DNA from: Pedobacter insulae | GTDB lineage: Bacteria > Bacteroidota > Bacteroidia > Sphingobacteriales > Sphingobacteriaceae | Direction of reading: 5' to 3' | Assembly: GCF_900113525.1 (NCBI RefSeq) | Contig: NZ_FOPP01000003.1 | Location: forward strand, 372,001 to 436,000 | DNA: 64,000 bases | Shown: piece after piece, positions 45,760 through 54,920 of the stretch | How the letters are laid out: each line of letters begins with the position of its first letter | Position numbering within the stretch: position 1 is the first letter of the stretch | Position numbers and translations under genes: made by a program | The notes under the pieces: model-generated | Told to the model about the DNA's origin: nothing | What the model saw: the letters and a program-made list of their open reading frames with translations, nothing else | Database searches by the model: none

Positions 45760-47546
45760 CTGTTGGCTATTCCTACCGAAGAAAATTGTAAATCGTATAA
45801 GCGTTTATAGTAACCATTCATTTTAAGCAAAGCTTGATGGGTTCCTTTTTCTTTAATCTCTCCTTTATCTAGTACAACTATCAGATCGGCTTTTTGAATA
45901 GTTGATAAACGGTGTGCGATAACAATAGAAGTCCTACCCTTCATCAGTTGCTCAATTGCCTTTTGAATTAACATTTCCGTTTCCGTATCTACTGAAGAAG
46001 TCGCTTCATCCAAAACCAAAATAACCGGCTGGTAAACTAAGGCCCTAATGAACGAAATTAGTTGCGCCTGTCCCGATGAAAGCGTGGCACCACGCTCCAT
46101 AACATTGTAATGGTAGCCTCCAGGCAAGCGCTCAATAAAATCATGCGCTCCAACTTTTTTAGCTGCCTCAACCACCTCCTCAAAGCTAATTGTGGGATTG
46201 TTTAAGGTGATGTTATTGACAATAGTATCCGAAAAGAGGAAAACATCTTGCAATACCGTGGCAATACGACTTCTCAAGTAATTTAACTCATAGTCTTTAA
46301 TATCAATCCCATCTATCCTAATAGTTCCACGCTGCGTTTCATAAAAACGACTTAAAATATTTACTGTCGAAGATTTACCCGCACCAGTAGCACCTACCAG
46401 CGCTACTGTTTGACCAGCTTTTACTTCAAAAGAAATATCCTTCAGCACATATTGCTCCTCATTAACTTTACCATCTTGAATATAACTAAACCAAACCTTA
46501 TCAAAATTAATGGCGCCTTGCAGCTGTGCCGGAGCAAAAGTTCCTTTATTTAGAGTAGTTTCTTGGGTATCCAAAACTTTGAATACACGTTCGGCTCCTA
46601 CCATTCCCATTTGCAATGTATTAAATTTATCTGCAAGCTCTCGAATTGGTCTGAAAAGCATGTTAATAAACAAGATAAACGATGTAATGGTACCAGGTTG
46701 CACATCGAGAGGCTTAGCTAAAATACTTTTAGAGCCATACCAGATTAGCAAGCCTAATGACAGGGCAGAAATCAGCTCAACAACAGGAAAAAAAATTGAA
46801 TAATACCAGTTTGAACGAATGTTTGCATCACGGTACCGTGAATTGATCTTTTTAAATTTTTTATACTCTTGATCTTCTCTCGCAAAATATTGGATAATAG
46901 AAATACCACTTATGTGTTCCTGCAAATAGGTATTAAGATTTGCTACTTCCGTTCTAATCTCTTGAAAAGCTACTTTGATTGACTTTTGAAATATTCGTGT
47001 CGCAATCATCAAAAAAGGAATAGGAAGCAGTACCACAAGGGTTAATTCCCAATCGATATAAAACATAACGCAGATAATCACAATTACTTGCAGTAAGTCA
47101 CCGATCATCGCAATCAATCCCTCTGAAAATATGTCTGCGATAGTCTCTAGATCAGATACAGTACGGGTAATAAGCTGTCCAATAGGTGTTTGATCGAAAT
47201 ACTTTAACCTTAACCTGCTAATATGATTAAAAACATTAACTCTTAAGTCGCGGATAGCAGATTGACCAATGGTGTTCGTTAACAATGTTTGAGTATACTG
47301 TATGATGGATTGGACAACCAATAGCACGATCATTAAAATGGTCATTTCCACTAGTCCCGAGTAATTACCTTCTAAAATAAAATGGTCAAGCGTATAGCCA
47401 ATTAGCCAGGGTCTTACAGGAGTAATGGCAGCAAGTGCTATTGTTAACACAACCGAAGCTATAAAAATATTCCGATAGGGCTTTACGTACTCAAAAACTC
47501 GTTTAAGTAAACCAACGTTAAAAGTATCACCTGTAATTTTAGACAT
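45756..47546 (-). CDS. ABC exporter, fused membrane and ATPase domains
   Basis: 596 aa half-transporter of the MsbA/multidrug type, working as a homodimer. Six membrane helices in about 25-310 (IFIASVVLTIALAAI, EMTILMIVLLVVQ and others), then the ATPase: Walker A GATGAGKS (385-392), signature LSSGQAQ in place of LSGGQ, Walker B VILVLDEATSSVD, and the H-loop IAHRLSTIQ. In Bacteroidota it often lies by truA, as here (22 bp). Substrate unknown: lipids or drugs. Confidence 0.92.
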   Translation of the reverse strand: MSKITGDTFNVGLLKRVFEYVKPYRNIFIASVVLTIALAAITPVRPWLIGYTLDHFILEGNYSGLVEMTILMIVLLVVQSIIQYTQTLLTNTIGQSAIRDLRVNVFNHISRLRLKYFDQTPIGQLITRTVSDLETIADIFSEGLIAMIGDLLQVIVIICVMFYIDWELTLVVLLPIPFLMIATRIFQKSIKVAFQEIRTEVANLNTYLQEHISGISIIQYFAREDQEYKKFKKINSRYRDANIRSNWYYSIFFPVVELISALSLGLLIWYGSKSILAKPLDVQPGTITSFILFINMLFRPIRELADKFNTLQMGMVGAERVFKVLDTQETTLNKGTFAPAQLQGAINFDKVWFSYIQDGKVNEEQYVLKDISFEVKAGQTVALVGATGAGKSSTVNILSRFYETQRGTIRIDGIDIKDYELNYLRSRIATVLQDVFLFSDTIVNNITLNNPTISFEEVVEAAKKVGAHDFIERLPGGYHYNVMERGATLSSGQAQLISFIRALVYQPVILVLDEATSSVDTETEMLIQKAIEQLMKGRTSIVIAHRLSTIQKADLIVVLDKGEIKEKGTHQALLKMNGYYKRLYDLQFSSVGIANS

Positions 47547-47568
47547 CTATTTAATTTCTTTGCCGGAT

Positions 47569-48321
47569 TTAAACATACGGATACTCCACCTTTACCAAAT
47601 ATAAACCACAGGCAGGCACGGATTGACCGGCTTTGCTGCGATTCTTACTCCCTACAATTTTTTGCACATCGATAACCCCCAGTTCCCCTTTGCCAACTAA
47701 TATTAACGTACCTACAATTGCCCTTACCATATTGCGCAAAAAACGGTCAGCCTTAATATGAAAGATTAACGAACCGTCTTTTTCCATTTCGAAGTAGGCA
47801 AGTTTAATTTTACAATTATTGGTAAAAGTTTGGGTATTAGATTTACTAAAGCATGAAAAATCGGTAAAATCTAACAACACCGCAGCTGCTTTATTCATGT
47901 CAAACAAATCTAAATTGCCTTTATATAACCAAGACCTATCCAATTTAAATGGATCCTTTTCGAAATGAATATGATATTGATAAGCCCTCGAAGTAGCATC
48001 AAAGCGCGCATGTGCATCGTCGCTTACAGCAAAAATTTGCTTTACAGCAATAGCATATGGCAACAGTGCGTTAATTCCCGCCGGAGCCTTAATAACAATG
48101 CCCTCCTCGATATTCTCAACATTAAAATGGGCATAAAACTGAATAGCATGAACCCCAGCATCCGTTCTTCCACAACCCAAACTCACTACCTCTTGTCTAA
48201 AATATATAGAAAGTGCCTTGTCTAAACATTCCTGTACAGTTAAAGCATTGGGCTGTATTTGCCAACCATGCAAAGTGGTACCATTATAACTGATTTCGAT
48301 AAAATATCTCTTGCTGTTCAA
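47569..48321 (-). CDS. truA: tRNA pseudouridine(38-40) synthase
   Basis: 250 aa. Modifies uridines 38-40 in the anticodon stem. Catalytic Asp54 is in GCGRTDAGVHA; other motifs are YFIEISYNGTTLHGWQIQPN, ARFDATSRAYQYHIH and FLRNMVRAIVGTLILVGKG. The start is TTG (48321); no ATG upstream fits. The -7 box (48334-48327, minus strand) ends 5 nt before it, so the mRNA may be almost leaderless. Confidence 0.95.
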   Translation of the reverse strand: MNSKRYFIEISYNGTTLHGWQIQPNALTVQECLDKALSIYFRQEVVSLGCGRTDAGVHAIQFYAHFNVENIEEGIVIKAPAGINALLPYAIAVKQIFAVSDDAHARFDATSRAYQYHIHFEKDPFKLDRSWLYKGNLDLFDMNKAAAVLLDFTDFSCFSKSNTQTFTNNCKIKLAYFEMEKDGSLIFHIKADRFLRNMVRAIVGTLILVGKGELGVIDVQKIVGSKNRSKAGQSVPACGLYLVKVEYPYV

Positions 48322-48326
48322 GGTGA

Positions 48327-48358
48327 CAAAAATACTTAGAATGTTTTAATGTTGACAA
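48327..48358 (-). promoter_or_regulatory. Bacteroidota-type promoter for truA
   Basis: Minus strand TTG (48358-48356), 21-nt spacer, TATTTTTG (48334-48327). Full consensus; the transcript would start within a few bases of the TTG start codon. Confidence 0.6.
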
Positions 48359-48456
48359 GTTTTAAATTTAAGATTGATGTAACTTTTTAACTTTTCAATA
48401 TTCCAATATCACAAATCACAATCTTTTATTAAGTTTGTTTAATTATTTTAACAACT

Positions 48457-48915
48457 ATGATTCAAAGAATACAATCTATCTGGCTATTGTTGGCCGCTAT
48501 TTGCATTAGCTGTTTATTATTTCTTCCAATGGTAAAATCAAACCTCATAGGAGGAGAATTTTATATCATTGCTAGTGGTTTATATCAAAAAGTTGGCGGA
48601 ATTAATAAGCTGATAGAAAGTTATCTACCGCTTTTGATAAGCGTCTCTGCAGTTGCAATTGTATGTCTTGTCAATATTTTCAACTTTAAAAGAAGGAAAT
48701 TACAGAAGAAAATAGCTTATGTGAGCATTGTTCTTATGATTGGGCTTTCGTTTTGGTGCAGTGTATATGCCAAAAATATCCCAGGCGGATTGGAAACTGC
48801 CAATTATGATACGGGTATGTTTTTGCCTCCTTTAGCTATTGCCCTATGTCTGTTGGCCATTAGAGGCATTAATAGAGATGAGCAACTACTTAGAAGTGCT
48901 GATCGGTTAAGATAG
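48457..48915 (+). CDS. DUF4293 membrane protein
   Basis: 152 aa, four membrane helices (IWLLLAAICISCLLFLPM, LLISVSAVAIVCLVNIFNF, IAYVSIVLMIGLSFWC, MFLPPLAIALCLLAIRGI). The opening MIQRIQSIWLLLAA and the layout match DUF4293, which is found next to truA in this phylum. It runs divergently from truA. Function unknown. Confidence 0.88.
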   Translation: MIQRIQSIWLLLAAICISCLLFLPMVKSNLIGGEFYIIASGLYQKVGGINKLIESYLPLLISVSAVAIVCLVNIFNFKRRKLQKKIAYVSIVLMIGLSFWCSVYAKNIPGGLETANYDTGMFLPPLAIALCLLAIRGINRDEQLLRSADRLR

Positions 48916-49071
48916 AAAAGTTTATAATTAAATTTTTGTTGTCCAAATTAACCCTTTAGAAAGTCTGTTTTACACCCTACGTTAATCCCATTTTAGCGCT
49001 ACATTTACTTTAATTAAATTCGGCTAGGCTTTATCAGCTAAAAAGAACTCATTAAAATAAAAACTAAGCAT

Positions 49072-49554
49072 ATGGAAAATCAAGATTTTACGACAGCAAT
49101 AGTAGTAGATCAATCGCCAGAAGAGGCATATAACGCTATTAATAATGTTCGAGGATGGTGGTCTGAAGAAATTGAAGGCGCAACAGATAAACTAGATAGT
49201 GAATTTCACTATCATTATGAAGACGTGCATCGTTCAACGATGAAAATCATTGAGCTTATACCTAATCAAAAAGTAGTTTGGTTTGTGAAGGACAATTATT
49301 TCAACTTTACTGAGGATACATCCGAATGGGCAGGTACAAAAATTATTTTCGACATTTCACAAATAGATGGAAAAACACAGGTTCGCATGACCCATCAAGG
49401 TTTAGTTGCAGCGTATGAGTGCTATGATATCTGTAGAGATTCTTGGACAAACTATATCCAGAACAGTTTACGCAGTTTAATTGAAACTGGAAAGGGAAAA
49501 CCAAATGGAAAAGGAAAACCACGAACTGAGAACGAAAAGAATTTGACATCTTAG
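49072..49554 (+). CDS. SRPBCC-domain (AHSA1/START-like) protein
   Basis: 160 aa single-domain protein with the helix-grip fold: FTTAIVVDQSPEEAYNAINNVRGWWSEEIEG, the strand STMKIIELIPNQKVVWFVKDN, GTKIIFDISQIDGKTQVRMTHQGL and the long C-terminal helix SWTNYIQNSLRSLIETGKG. Such proteins bind hydrophobic ligands or serve as Hsp90 co-chaperone-like factors; here the role is unknown. The basic Gly/Lys tail (KPNGKGKPR) is likely disordered. Confidence 0.85.
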   Translation: MENQDFTTAIVVDQSPEEAYNAINNVRGWWSEEIEGATDKLDSEFHYHYEDVHRSTMKIIELIPNQKVVWFVKDNYFNFTEDTSEWAGTKIIFDISQIDGKTQVRMTHQGLVAAYECYDICRDSWTNYIQNSLRSLIETGKGKPNGKGKPRTENEKNLTS

Positions 49555-49559
49555 GCGAA

Positions 49560-50327
49560 ATGATAGCCAGTATTCCATTTTTTAATCATTTCTCAAAATC
49601 TACTAAGGCCTATAAATTACCTTCACATTTCACTTTAAGTCAAGATGCGCCACATCCGCTTTGCATTTTAGCGGCAGAAGAATTACAAGATCATCTTCAA
49701 AACCAACAGGAATGGCAGCATAACTTTGGCTTGGCTGATGGTAAAGGAATGGTCATTGGCAAAATGTTTGGCGTATTAGTTGTGCAAAATAAAAAACATG
49801 AAATTGGCTATTTGACTGCATTCTCTGGCAAACTAGCTGGTTCAAACAGTCACATAAAGTTTGTTCCACCCATATTTGACTTGCTCTCTGAAGGCAGTTT
49901 CCTGAACAAGGGAATGGAAGAATTAACGGCAATGACTAATGAAATTAAATTCTTAAAAGACCTCTCGCCAGAGGCGAGTAAAGAAGCAATCCATAAGCTT
50001 AAAGCCCAGCGTAAGCAACATTCTATTGCTTTGCAAAATGAAATATTTAGCCATTATCACTTTTTAAACCAAGCTGGTGAGGAAAAAAGCCTACTTGCAA
50101 TTTTCACAGAAGCTGGATATAAAAATCCTCCGGCAGGCGCAGGCGAGTGTGCCGCGCCAAAATTATTGCAGTATGCGTTTCAAAATGAATTAAAGCCATT
50201 AGCATTAGCAGAATTTTGGTGGGGACTTTCTCCTAAGTCTGCAACGTGGAAACATAAGTATTTCTATTTACCCTGTAAAGAGAAGTGTGAACCGATACTA
50301 GCGCATATGTTAAACAAAGCAGATTAA
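49560..50327 (+). CDS. N-terminal half of an RluA-type pseudouridine synthase (catalytic domain absent)
   Basis: 255 aa. The sequence (HPLCILAAEELQDHL, GKGMVIGKMFGVLVVQN, GYLTAFSGKLAGSN, GECAAPKLLQYAFQNELKPLALAEFWWG and FYLPCKEKCEPILAHML) matches the N-terminal extension of the long RluA-type enzymes of Bacteroidota, which are usually about 550 aa. Here the frame stops right after that part, and no RluA signature (HRLD) follows in any frame before the helicase. Either the gene has lost its catalytic domain or the N-terminal domain acts alone. It follows the SRPBCC gene by 5 bp. Confidence 0.8.
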   Translation: MIASIPFFNHFSKSTKAYKLPSHFTLSQDAPHPLCILAAEELQDHLQNQQEWQHNFGLADGKGMVIGKMFGVLVVQNKKHEIGYLTAFSGKLAGSNSHIKFVPPIFDLLSEGSFLNKGMEELTAMTNEIKFLKDLSPEASKEAIHKLKAQRKQHSIALQNEIFSHYHFLNQAGEEKSLLAIFTEAGYKNPPAGAGECAAPKLLQYAFQNELKPLALAEFWWGLSPKSATWKHKYFYLPCKEKCEPILAHMLNKAD

Positions 50328-50413
50328 TAATTAGCTCACTATCAATGGATTTTCTAAAATCCTAGTTCAAAAACTATTTACTTAGCCCTCAGTAAAATAC
50401 CGATAATTATCCG

Positions 50414-50421
50414 TACCTTTG
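50414..50421 (+). promoter_or_regulatory. Candidate -7 box for the helicase gene
   Basis: TACCTTTG followed by CGGC, as often seen in Bacteroidota promoters, 23 nt before the ATG at 50445. No clear -33 TTG. Confidence 0.45.
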
Positions 50422-50444
50422 CGGCTTAATTAAAAAATGTTATA

Positions 50445-52352
50445 ATGATAAACCCATTTAGTAAATTGGGGATAAGTGATGACGTTGTTAATGCCGTAAA
50501 AGAGCTAGGATTTGAAAACCCTACGCCTATTCAGGAGCAATCTATTCCTGTACTGTTAGAAGGTAGTAACGACTTTGTTGGTTTGGCCCAAACAGGAACA
50601 GGAAAAACAGCCGCATTTGGATTGCCGCTGTTAGAATTAATAGACTTTAAAGTAAATAAGCCGCAAGCACTGATTTTGTGCCCAACGCGTGAGCTATGTC
50701 TGCAGATTGCAAACGACATCAAAAATTTCTCAAAAAACACGCCTAATGCACACGTAGTTGCCGTTTACGGTGGCGCGAACATTATGCAACAACTACGTGA
50801 AATACGCAATGGCGTACAAATCGTAGTGGCCACGCCCGGCCGTATGTTAGACATCATTGGTCGTAAAGCCATCGATTTCTCTAACGTTAAATATGTAGTA
50901 TTGGATGAAGCTGATGAAATGTTAAACATGGGCTTCCAGGAAGACATTAATGACATTTTATCGACCACTCCAGACGATAAAAAAACATGGTTATTCTCGG
51001 CTACGATGCCTCCTGAGGTTCGTCGTATTGCTAGAAACTACATGGAAAACCCGGTAGAACTAACCATGGGCACAAAAAATGCAGGGAATGTAAACATCGA
51101 ACACGAATATTATATTGTTCGTGCGCGTGATAAATATGCTGCACTAAAACGGATTGTAGATTTTAACCCAGAAATTTTCGCCGTAGTATTCTGTAAAACC
51201 AAAATGGATACCCAGGATGTTGCTGAGCACTTAATTAAAGATGGCTACAATGCAGATTCATTACACGGAGACTTATCTCAGCAACAACGTGATAAAGTAA
51301 TGCAACGTTTCCGCGATCGCAACATGCAATTATTAATTGCTACAGATGTTGCAGCTCGTGGTATAGATGTAAACAATGTAACTCACGTAATCAATTACTC
51401 TCTACCTGACGAAATTGAAAGTTATACCCACCGTTCGGGCCGTACGGGTCGCGCTGGTAAAACAGGTATATCTATCTGCATCATTAACTCTAAAGAAACT
51501 GGTAAAATCCGTCAGATCGAAAGAATAATTGGTAAGCAGTTTACAAAAGCGGAGTTACCTACCGGGTTTGACGTGTGTGAAAAACAATTATTCTCTTTAA
51601 TTCACAAAGTTCACAATGTGGAAGTAAATACAGATCAAATTGATCAGTATATTCCTAGAATTATGGATGAATTTGCTGAATTAAGTAAAGAAGACGTTAT
51701 TAAGAAGTTCGCATCTTTAGAGTTCAACCGTTTCTTAGATTATTATTCAAACGCACCAGATTTAAATGCTAGCGCTGACGATCGTGGAGATAGAGGCGAA
51801 AGAGGTGATCGTGGAGAACGTGGAGGCAGAAACTTTGATAACAGCAACTATACTCGATTATTTATCAATGTAGGTTCAGTAGATGAATTTACAAGAGGTG
51901 ATTTATTAGGTTTTGTTTGTAATAATGGCAAAATAAGTGGTAAAGCTGTTGGTAAAATTGACTTAAAAGGTGTTTTCTCTTTCATTGAAGTTGAAAACGA
52001 TACGGTTGATGCATTGTTCACCAACTTCAAAGATGTTAAATTTAATGGCCGCGATGTAAGAATAGAGAAAAGCGGTGATGCACCAGTTGGTGGTCGCGGC
52101 GGTGAAGGTGGTGAGAGAAGACGCAGCTTTGGTGGCGGTGGCGAAAGAAGAAGTGGCGGCGGATATGGCGGCGGTGAAAGAAGAAGTGGTGGTGGAGATA
52201 GAAGAAGCAGCGGTGGAAGCGGAAGACGTGAGGGTGGTAATGCAGGTGGTGGAGGTTTCAGAGATTTCTCCGGGCGCAGCCGTGATGATAAAGGCGGAAG
52301 CGGAAGACGTGAAGGTGGCAATGGAGGCGGGGAGCGCAGACGTAGATCATAA
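50445..52352 (+). CDS. DEAD-box RNA helicase with RNA-binding and RGG-like tail
   Basis: 635 aa, CsdA/DeaD-like. Q motif NPTPIQEQSIP, Walker A AQTGTGKT (48-55), PTREL, TPGR, DEAD (153-156), SAT (184-186), then VAARGIDVNNVTH and HRSGRTGRAGK in the second domain. A DbpA-type RNA-binding domain occupies about residues 462-535 (RLFINVGSVDEFTRGDLLGFV). The last 90 or so residues are low-complexity Gly/Arg/Ser repeats (GGERRSGGG), as in many cold-shock helicases. It unwinds RNA for ribosome assembly and mRNA decay. The tail causes a long shadow frame on the other strand. Confidence 0.95.
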   Translation: MINPFSKLGISDDVVNAVKELGFENPTPIQEQSIPVLLEGSNDFVGLAQTGTGKTAAFGLPLLELIDFKVNKPQALILCPTRELCLQIANDIKNFSKNTPNAHVVAVYGGANIMQQLREIRNGVQIVVATPGRMLDIIGRKAIDFSNVKYVVLDEADEMLNMGFQEDINDILSTTPDDKKTWLFSATMPPEVRRIARNYMENPVELTMGTKNAGNVNIEHEYYIVRARDKYAALKRIVDFNPEIFAVVFCKTKMDTQDVAEHLIKDGYNADSLHGDLSQQQRDKVMQRFRDRNMQLLIATDVAARGIDVNNVTHVINYSLPDEIESYTHRSGRTGRAGKTGISICIINSKETGKIRQIERIIGKQFTKAELPTGFDVCEKQLFSLIHKVHNVEVNTDQIDQYIPRIMDEFAELSKEDVIKKFASLEFNRFLDYYSNAPDLNASADDRGDRGERGDRGERGGRNFDNSNYTRLFINVGSVDEFTRGDLLGFVCNNGKISGKAVGKIDLKGVFSFIEVENDTVDALFTNFKDVKFNGRDVRIEKSGDAPVGGRGGEGGERRRSFGGGGERRSGGGYGGGERRSGGGDRRSSGGSGRREGGNAGGGGFRDFSGRSRDDKGGSGRREGGNGGGERRRRS

Positions 52353-52372
52353 TTCACATCTTCATATCCTAA

Positions 52373-52403
52373 AAAGGCCTTAGATCTTAGATCTAAGGCC
52401 TTT
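52373..52403 (+). terminator. Bidirectional terminator between helicase and gpsA
   Basis: AAAGGCCTTAGAT (52373-52385) pairs with ATCTAAGGCCTTT (52391-52403), 13 bp with a 5-nt loop, with A on the left and T runs on the right. Serves the convergent helicase and gpsA genes. Confidence 0.85.
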
Positions 52404-52420
52404 CTTTTTATAAACTATAA

Positions 52421-53419
52421 TTAATTCAGCTTTTCCGTCAACAACCTCATCTCTGCATGTGGTGGATGAAATTTATATAAAATGTTATATACTGCATTAC
52501 TGATTGGCATTTCAACTTTATATTTCTGATTAATATGATACATGCAGCTTGCGGCATAGTAACCTTCAGCAATCATATTCATTTCTAGCTGGGCCGACTT
52601 AACTGTATACCCCTTCCCTATCATATTGCCAAAAGTGCGGTTACGGCTAAACTGAGAGTATGCTGTCACTAACAAGTCGCCTAAATAAGCCGATTCTATA
52701 ATATCTCGATCAATTGGATGCACGGCGTCCACAAAATCTTTTATTTCGCGAATGGCATTTGAGATCAGTACTGCCTGAAAATTATCTCCATAACCAACAC
52801 CATGACAAATGCCACTTGCCACCGCATATATATTTTTGAGCACGGCAGCATATTCTGTTCCAAATATATCGTCAGACACGTTAGTCTTAATATACCTCGT
52901 AGCTAATAAACTTGCAAAATCATTAGCCAAAGCCACGTCCGTGCTAGCAATTGTCAAATAAGAAAGCTTTTCCAGCGCAACTTCCTCAGCATGGCAGGGG
53001 CCGCTAATAACCAACACATCTTTTAAAGGAACTTGGTATTTTTGGTTTAAGAATTCTCCTATAATTAGATTTTCATCAGGTACAATTCCTTTAATCGCTG
53101 AAACAATTTTTTTCCCTTTCAAATCAGCTGCACTCACTCCTTTCAATGTTGCCTTTAAAAATGCTGCAGGCACATTCAAAACCACATAATCTGCCTGTTT
53201 AATGATGGCAGCTATGTCTGAAGAAATATTTTTTTCCGGAAGCTTAATCTCTACAGAGCTCAGGTAACTAGGGTTATGTTTAAAAGCTCTAATATGTGCA
53301 ATCGCCTCTTCATTGCGCATCCACCAATAAATTTCCTTTGGAGAAATGTTATCAGACAACATTTTAACAATTGCTGTTGCCCAACTTCCACCTCCTATCA
53401 TTGCAATCTTTGCTGCCAT
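52421..53419 (-). CDS. gpsA: Glycerol-3-phosphate dehydrogenase (NAD(P)+)
   Basis: 332 aa. Reduces dihydroxyacetone phosphate to glycerol-3-phosphate for phospholipids. The N-terminal Rossmann site reads IAMIGGGSWATAIVKML, with WWMRNEE downstream; SGPCHAEEVA and the catalytic Lys region EYAAVLKNIYAVASGICHGVGYGDN follow. Length is normal for the family. It lies downstream of the efflux adaptor gene, separated by the hairpin at 53452-53492. Confidence 0.95.
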   Translation of the reverse strand: MAAKIAMIGGGSWATAIVKMLSDNISPKEIYWWMRNEEAIAHIRAFKHNPSYLSSVEIKLPEKNISSDIAAIIKQADYVVLNVPAAFLKATLKGVSAADLKGKKIVSAIKGIVPDENLIIGEFLNQKYQVPLKDVLVISGPCHAEEVALEKLSYLTIASTDVALANDFASLLATRYIKTNVSDDIFGTEYAAVLKNIYAVASGICHGVGYGDNFQAVLISNAIREIKDFVDAVHPIDRDIIESAYLGDLLVTAYSQFSRNRTFGNMIGKGYTVKSAQLEMNMIAEGYYAASCMYHINQKYKVEMPISNAVYNILYKFHPPHAEMRLLTEKLN

Positions 53420-53451
53420 AGTGTTTTAAGTTAAAATCCTTTAAATGAGAA

Positions 53452-53492
53452 AAGGTTTAAGTTAATTGTGTATTACAATTAACTTAAACCTT
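53452..53492 (-). terminator. 18-bp perfect hairpin between the adaptor gene and gpsA
   Basis: AAGGTTTAAGTTAATTGT (53452-53469) is complementary to 53475-53492 across a 5-nt loop; TTTT follows the arm on the minus strand. It is probably the terminator of the TolC/adaptor transcript, although its length and AT-richness could also mark a small repeat element. Confidence 0.6.
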
Positions 53493-53533
53493 AACGAATT
53501 CAAAAATACTTAAATATTATGATTAGATACTAC

Positions 53534-54895
53534 CTACTTTTTACCATCTGCGCTAAATAGCTTATCCTTAGTCGTTTTTTCTACTTTCATACCATCTTTT
53601 AACTTATTTTGAATGGCAGAATAAGGTCCGCTAACGATTTCCTGACCCGATTTAATTCCTGATTTAACAATGATAAATTGATCATCCTGAATACCGGTAG
53701 TCACTTCTACTTTCTTAACCGTGGTTGCCTTACTGTCGAATAAATAAACGTATTGCTTAACTTTTTTATCGTTTAACTTACTTTTTTGTTTATCCATGTT
53801 TTGATCATTTCCTGCATTTTTCATCGGATCAGTAGATTTATCCTTATCTCCAGTAAATACAGATTGGATTGGAACAGCTAAACCTGTGAATGTTTCACTT
53901 TCAATATCCACTGTTGCAGATAGTCCTGGTCTAAACGGCGAAGGCAAATCCTTTGCTCCCCCTTTTACTGCACTATATGAATCTGCGAGTAATCGAACCT
54001 TTACAGAAAAGTTAGTTACTTGGTCGACAGAATTAGTTGCAGCACCAACGCTGGTAGATGAGCTCGCTATTTCTGTTACAACCCCTTTAAATTTTTTATC
54101 CGCAAATGCATCAATTTCAATAGAAGCACTGTCACCAACATTTACACGATTAATGTCGTTCTCATTCACTTCCACGTTGACTTCCATGGTCGTTAAATTC
54201 GAAATACGCATAATCTCAGTTCCGGCCATTTGCGAGGTACCTAAAATACGATCTCCCAATTCTATGGATAATTTAGAAACTACTCCGTCAACAGGTGAGT
54301 AAATTGTGGTTTTAGCTAAATTTGCTCCTGCCTCTTTTACATTTGCACCCGATTGCTCAAGCCCGAATTTAGCACCCGTTAAGTTTGCTTTTGCCCCAGC
54401 AAGGGTGGCTTTTGCAGTTAAATAAGCCGCCTTAGCAGCATCAAATTCTGCAGCTGAAATTACTTTTTTGTTATATAATTCTACATTTCTTTTATAAGTT
54501 GCTTCAGCATTTTCAAAATTAGCTTGAGATTGCACAAGTTGTTGTTGAGACGAAGTAACACTTGCTTTTTGTGAATTATAAGAAGCAACAGCGCGCTCAT
54601 AACCTGATTGCAACACATCTGGTCTTACTTTACAAAGTAATTGGCCTTTTTTAACCACATCACCCTCTTTCACTAAAAGCTGGGTCACCTCTCCAGAAAC
54701 CTCAGAACTTAATTTAACCTCTGTTTCAGGTTGGATCTTACCACTTGCAGTAACCGTTTCAACTACTTTCTTCTCACCTGCTTTATCTACCGTAACCTTT
54801 TCAATTTTATCACCGCCAATTAGTCCGGCAAGTTTAGCGCCGATTAATAGAGCTAACAATACACCAACGGCAATTAATATGTGTTTAAGTTTCAT
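53534..54895 (-). CDS. Periplasmic adaptor (membrane fusion protein) of an efflux pump
   Basis: 453 aa. An N-terminal membrane anchor (ILIAVGVLLALLIGAKLAG), lipoyl-like halves around VSGEVTQLLVKEGDVVKKGQLLCKV and TIYSPVDGVVSKLSIELGDRI, and between them a long coiled hairpin with Ala/Gln repeats (about 105-195). The beta-barrel part (MEVNVEVNENDINRVNVGDSA) and C-terminal domain follow. This is the HlyD/MacA type. TolC lies upstream (25 bp), but no pump gene follows. Confidence 0.93.
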   Translation of the reverse strand: MKLKHILIAVGVLLALLIGAKLAGLIGGDKIEKVTVDKAGEKKVVETVTASGKIQPETEVKLSSEVSGEVTQLLVKEGDVVKKGQLLCKVRPDVLQSGYERAVASYNSQKASVTSSQQQLVQSQANFENAEATYKRNVELYNKKVISAAEFDAAKAAYLTAKATLAGAKANLTGAKFGLEQSGANVKEAGANLAKTTIYSPVDGVVSKLSIELGDRILGTSQMAGTEIMRISNLTTMEVNVEVNENDINRVNVGDSASIEIDAFADKKFKGVVTEIASSSTSVGAATNSVDQVTNFSVKVRLLADSYSAVKGGAKDLPSPFRPGLSATVDIESETFTGLAVPIQSVFTGDKDKSTDPMKNAGNDQNMDKQKSKLNDKKVKQYVYLFDSKATTVKKVEVTTGIQDDQFIIVKSGIKSGQEIVSGPYSAIQNKLKDGMKVEKTTKDKLFSADGKK

Positions 54896-54920
54896 ATAAA
54901 GTTATTTGTTTTTTATTCGT

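Noticed and set aside
51848..52357. 169-aa open frame on the minus strand, rich in Pro and Leu
   Set aside because: It is the antisense of the Gly/Arg/Ser tail of the DEAD-box helicase; the composition alone keeps it open.
53886..54302. 138-aa plus-strand frame opposite the adaptor gene
   Set aside because: Shadow of the real minus-strand gene, without any recognisable protein pattern.
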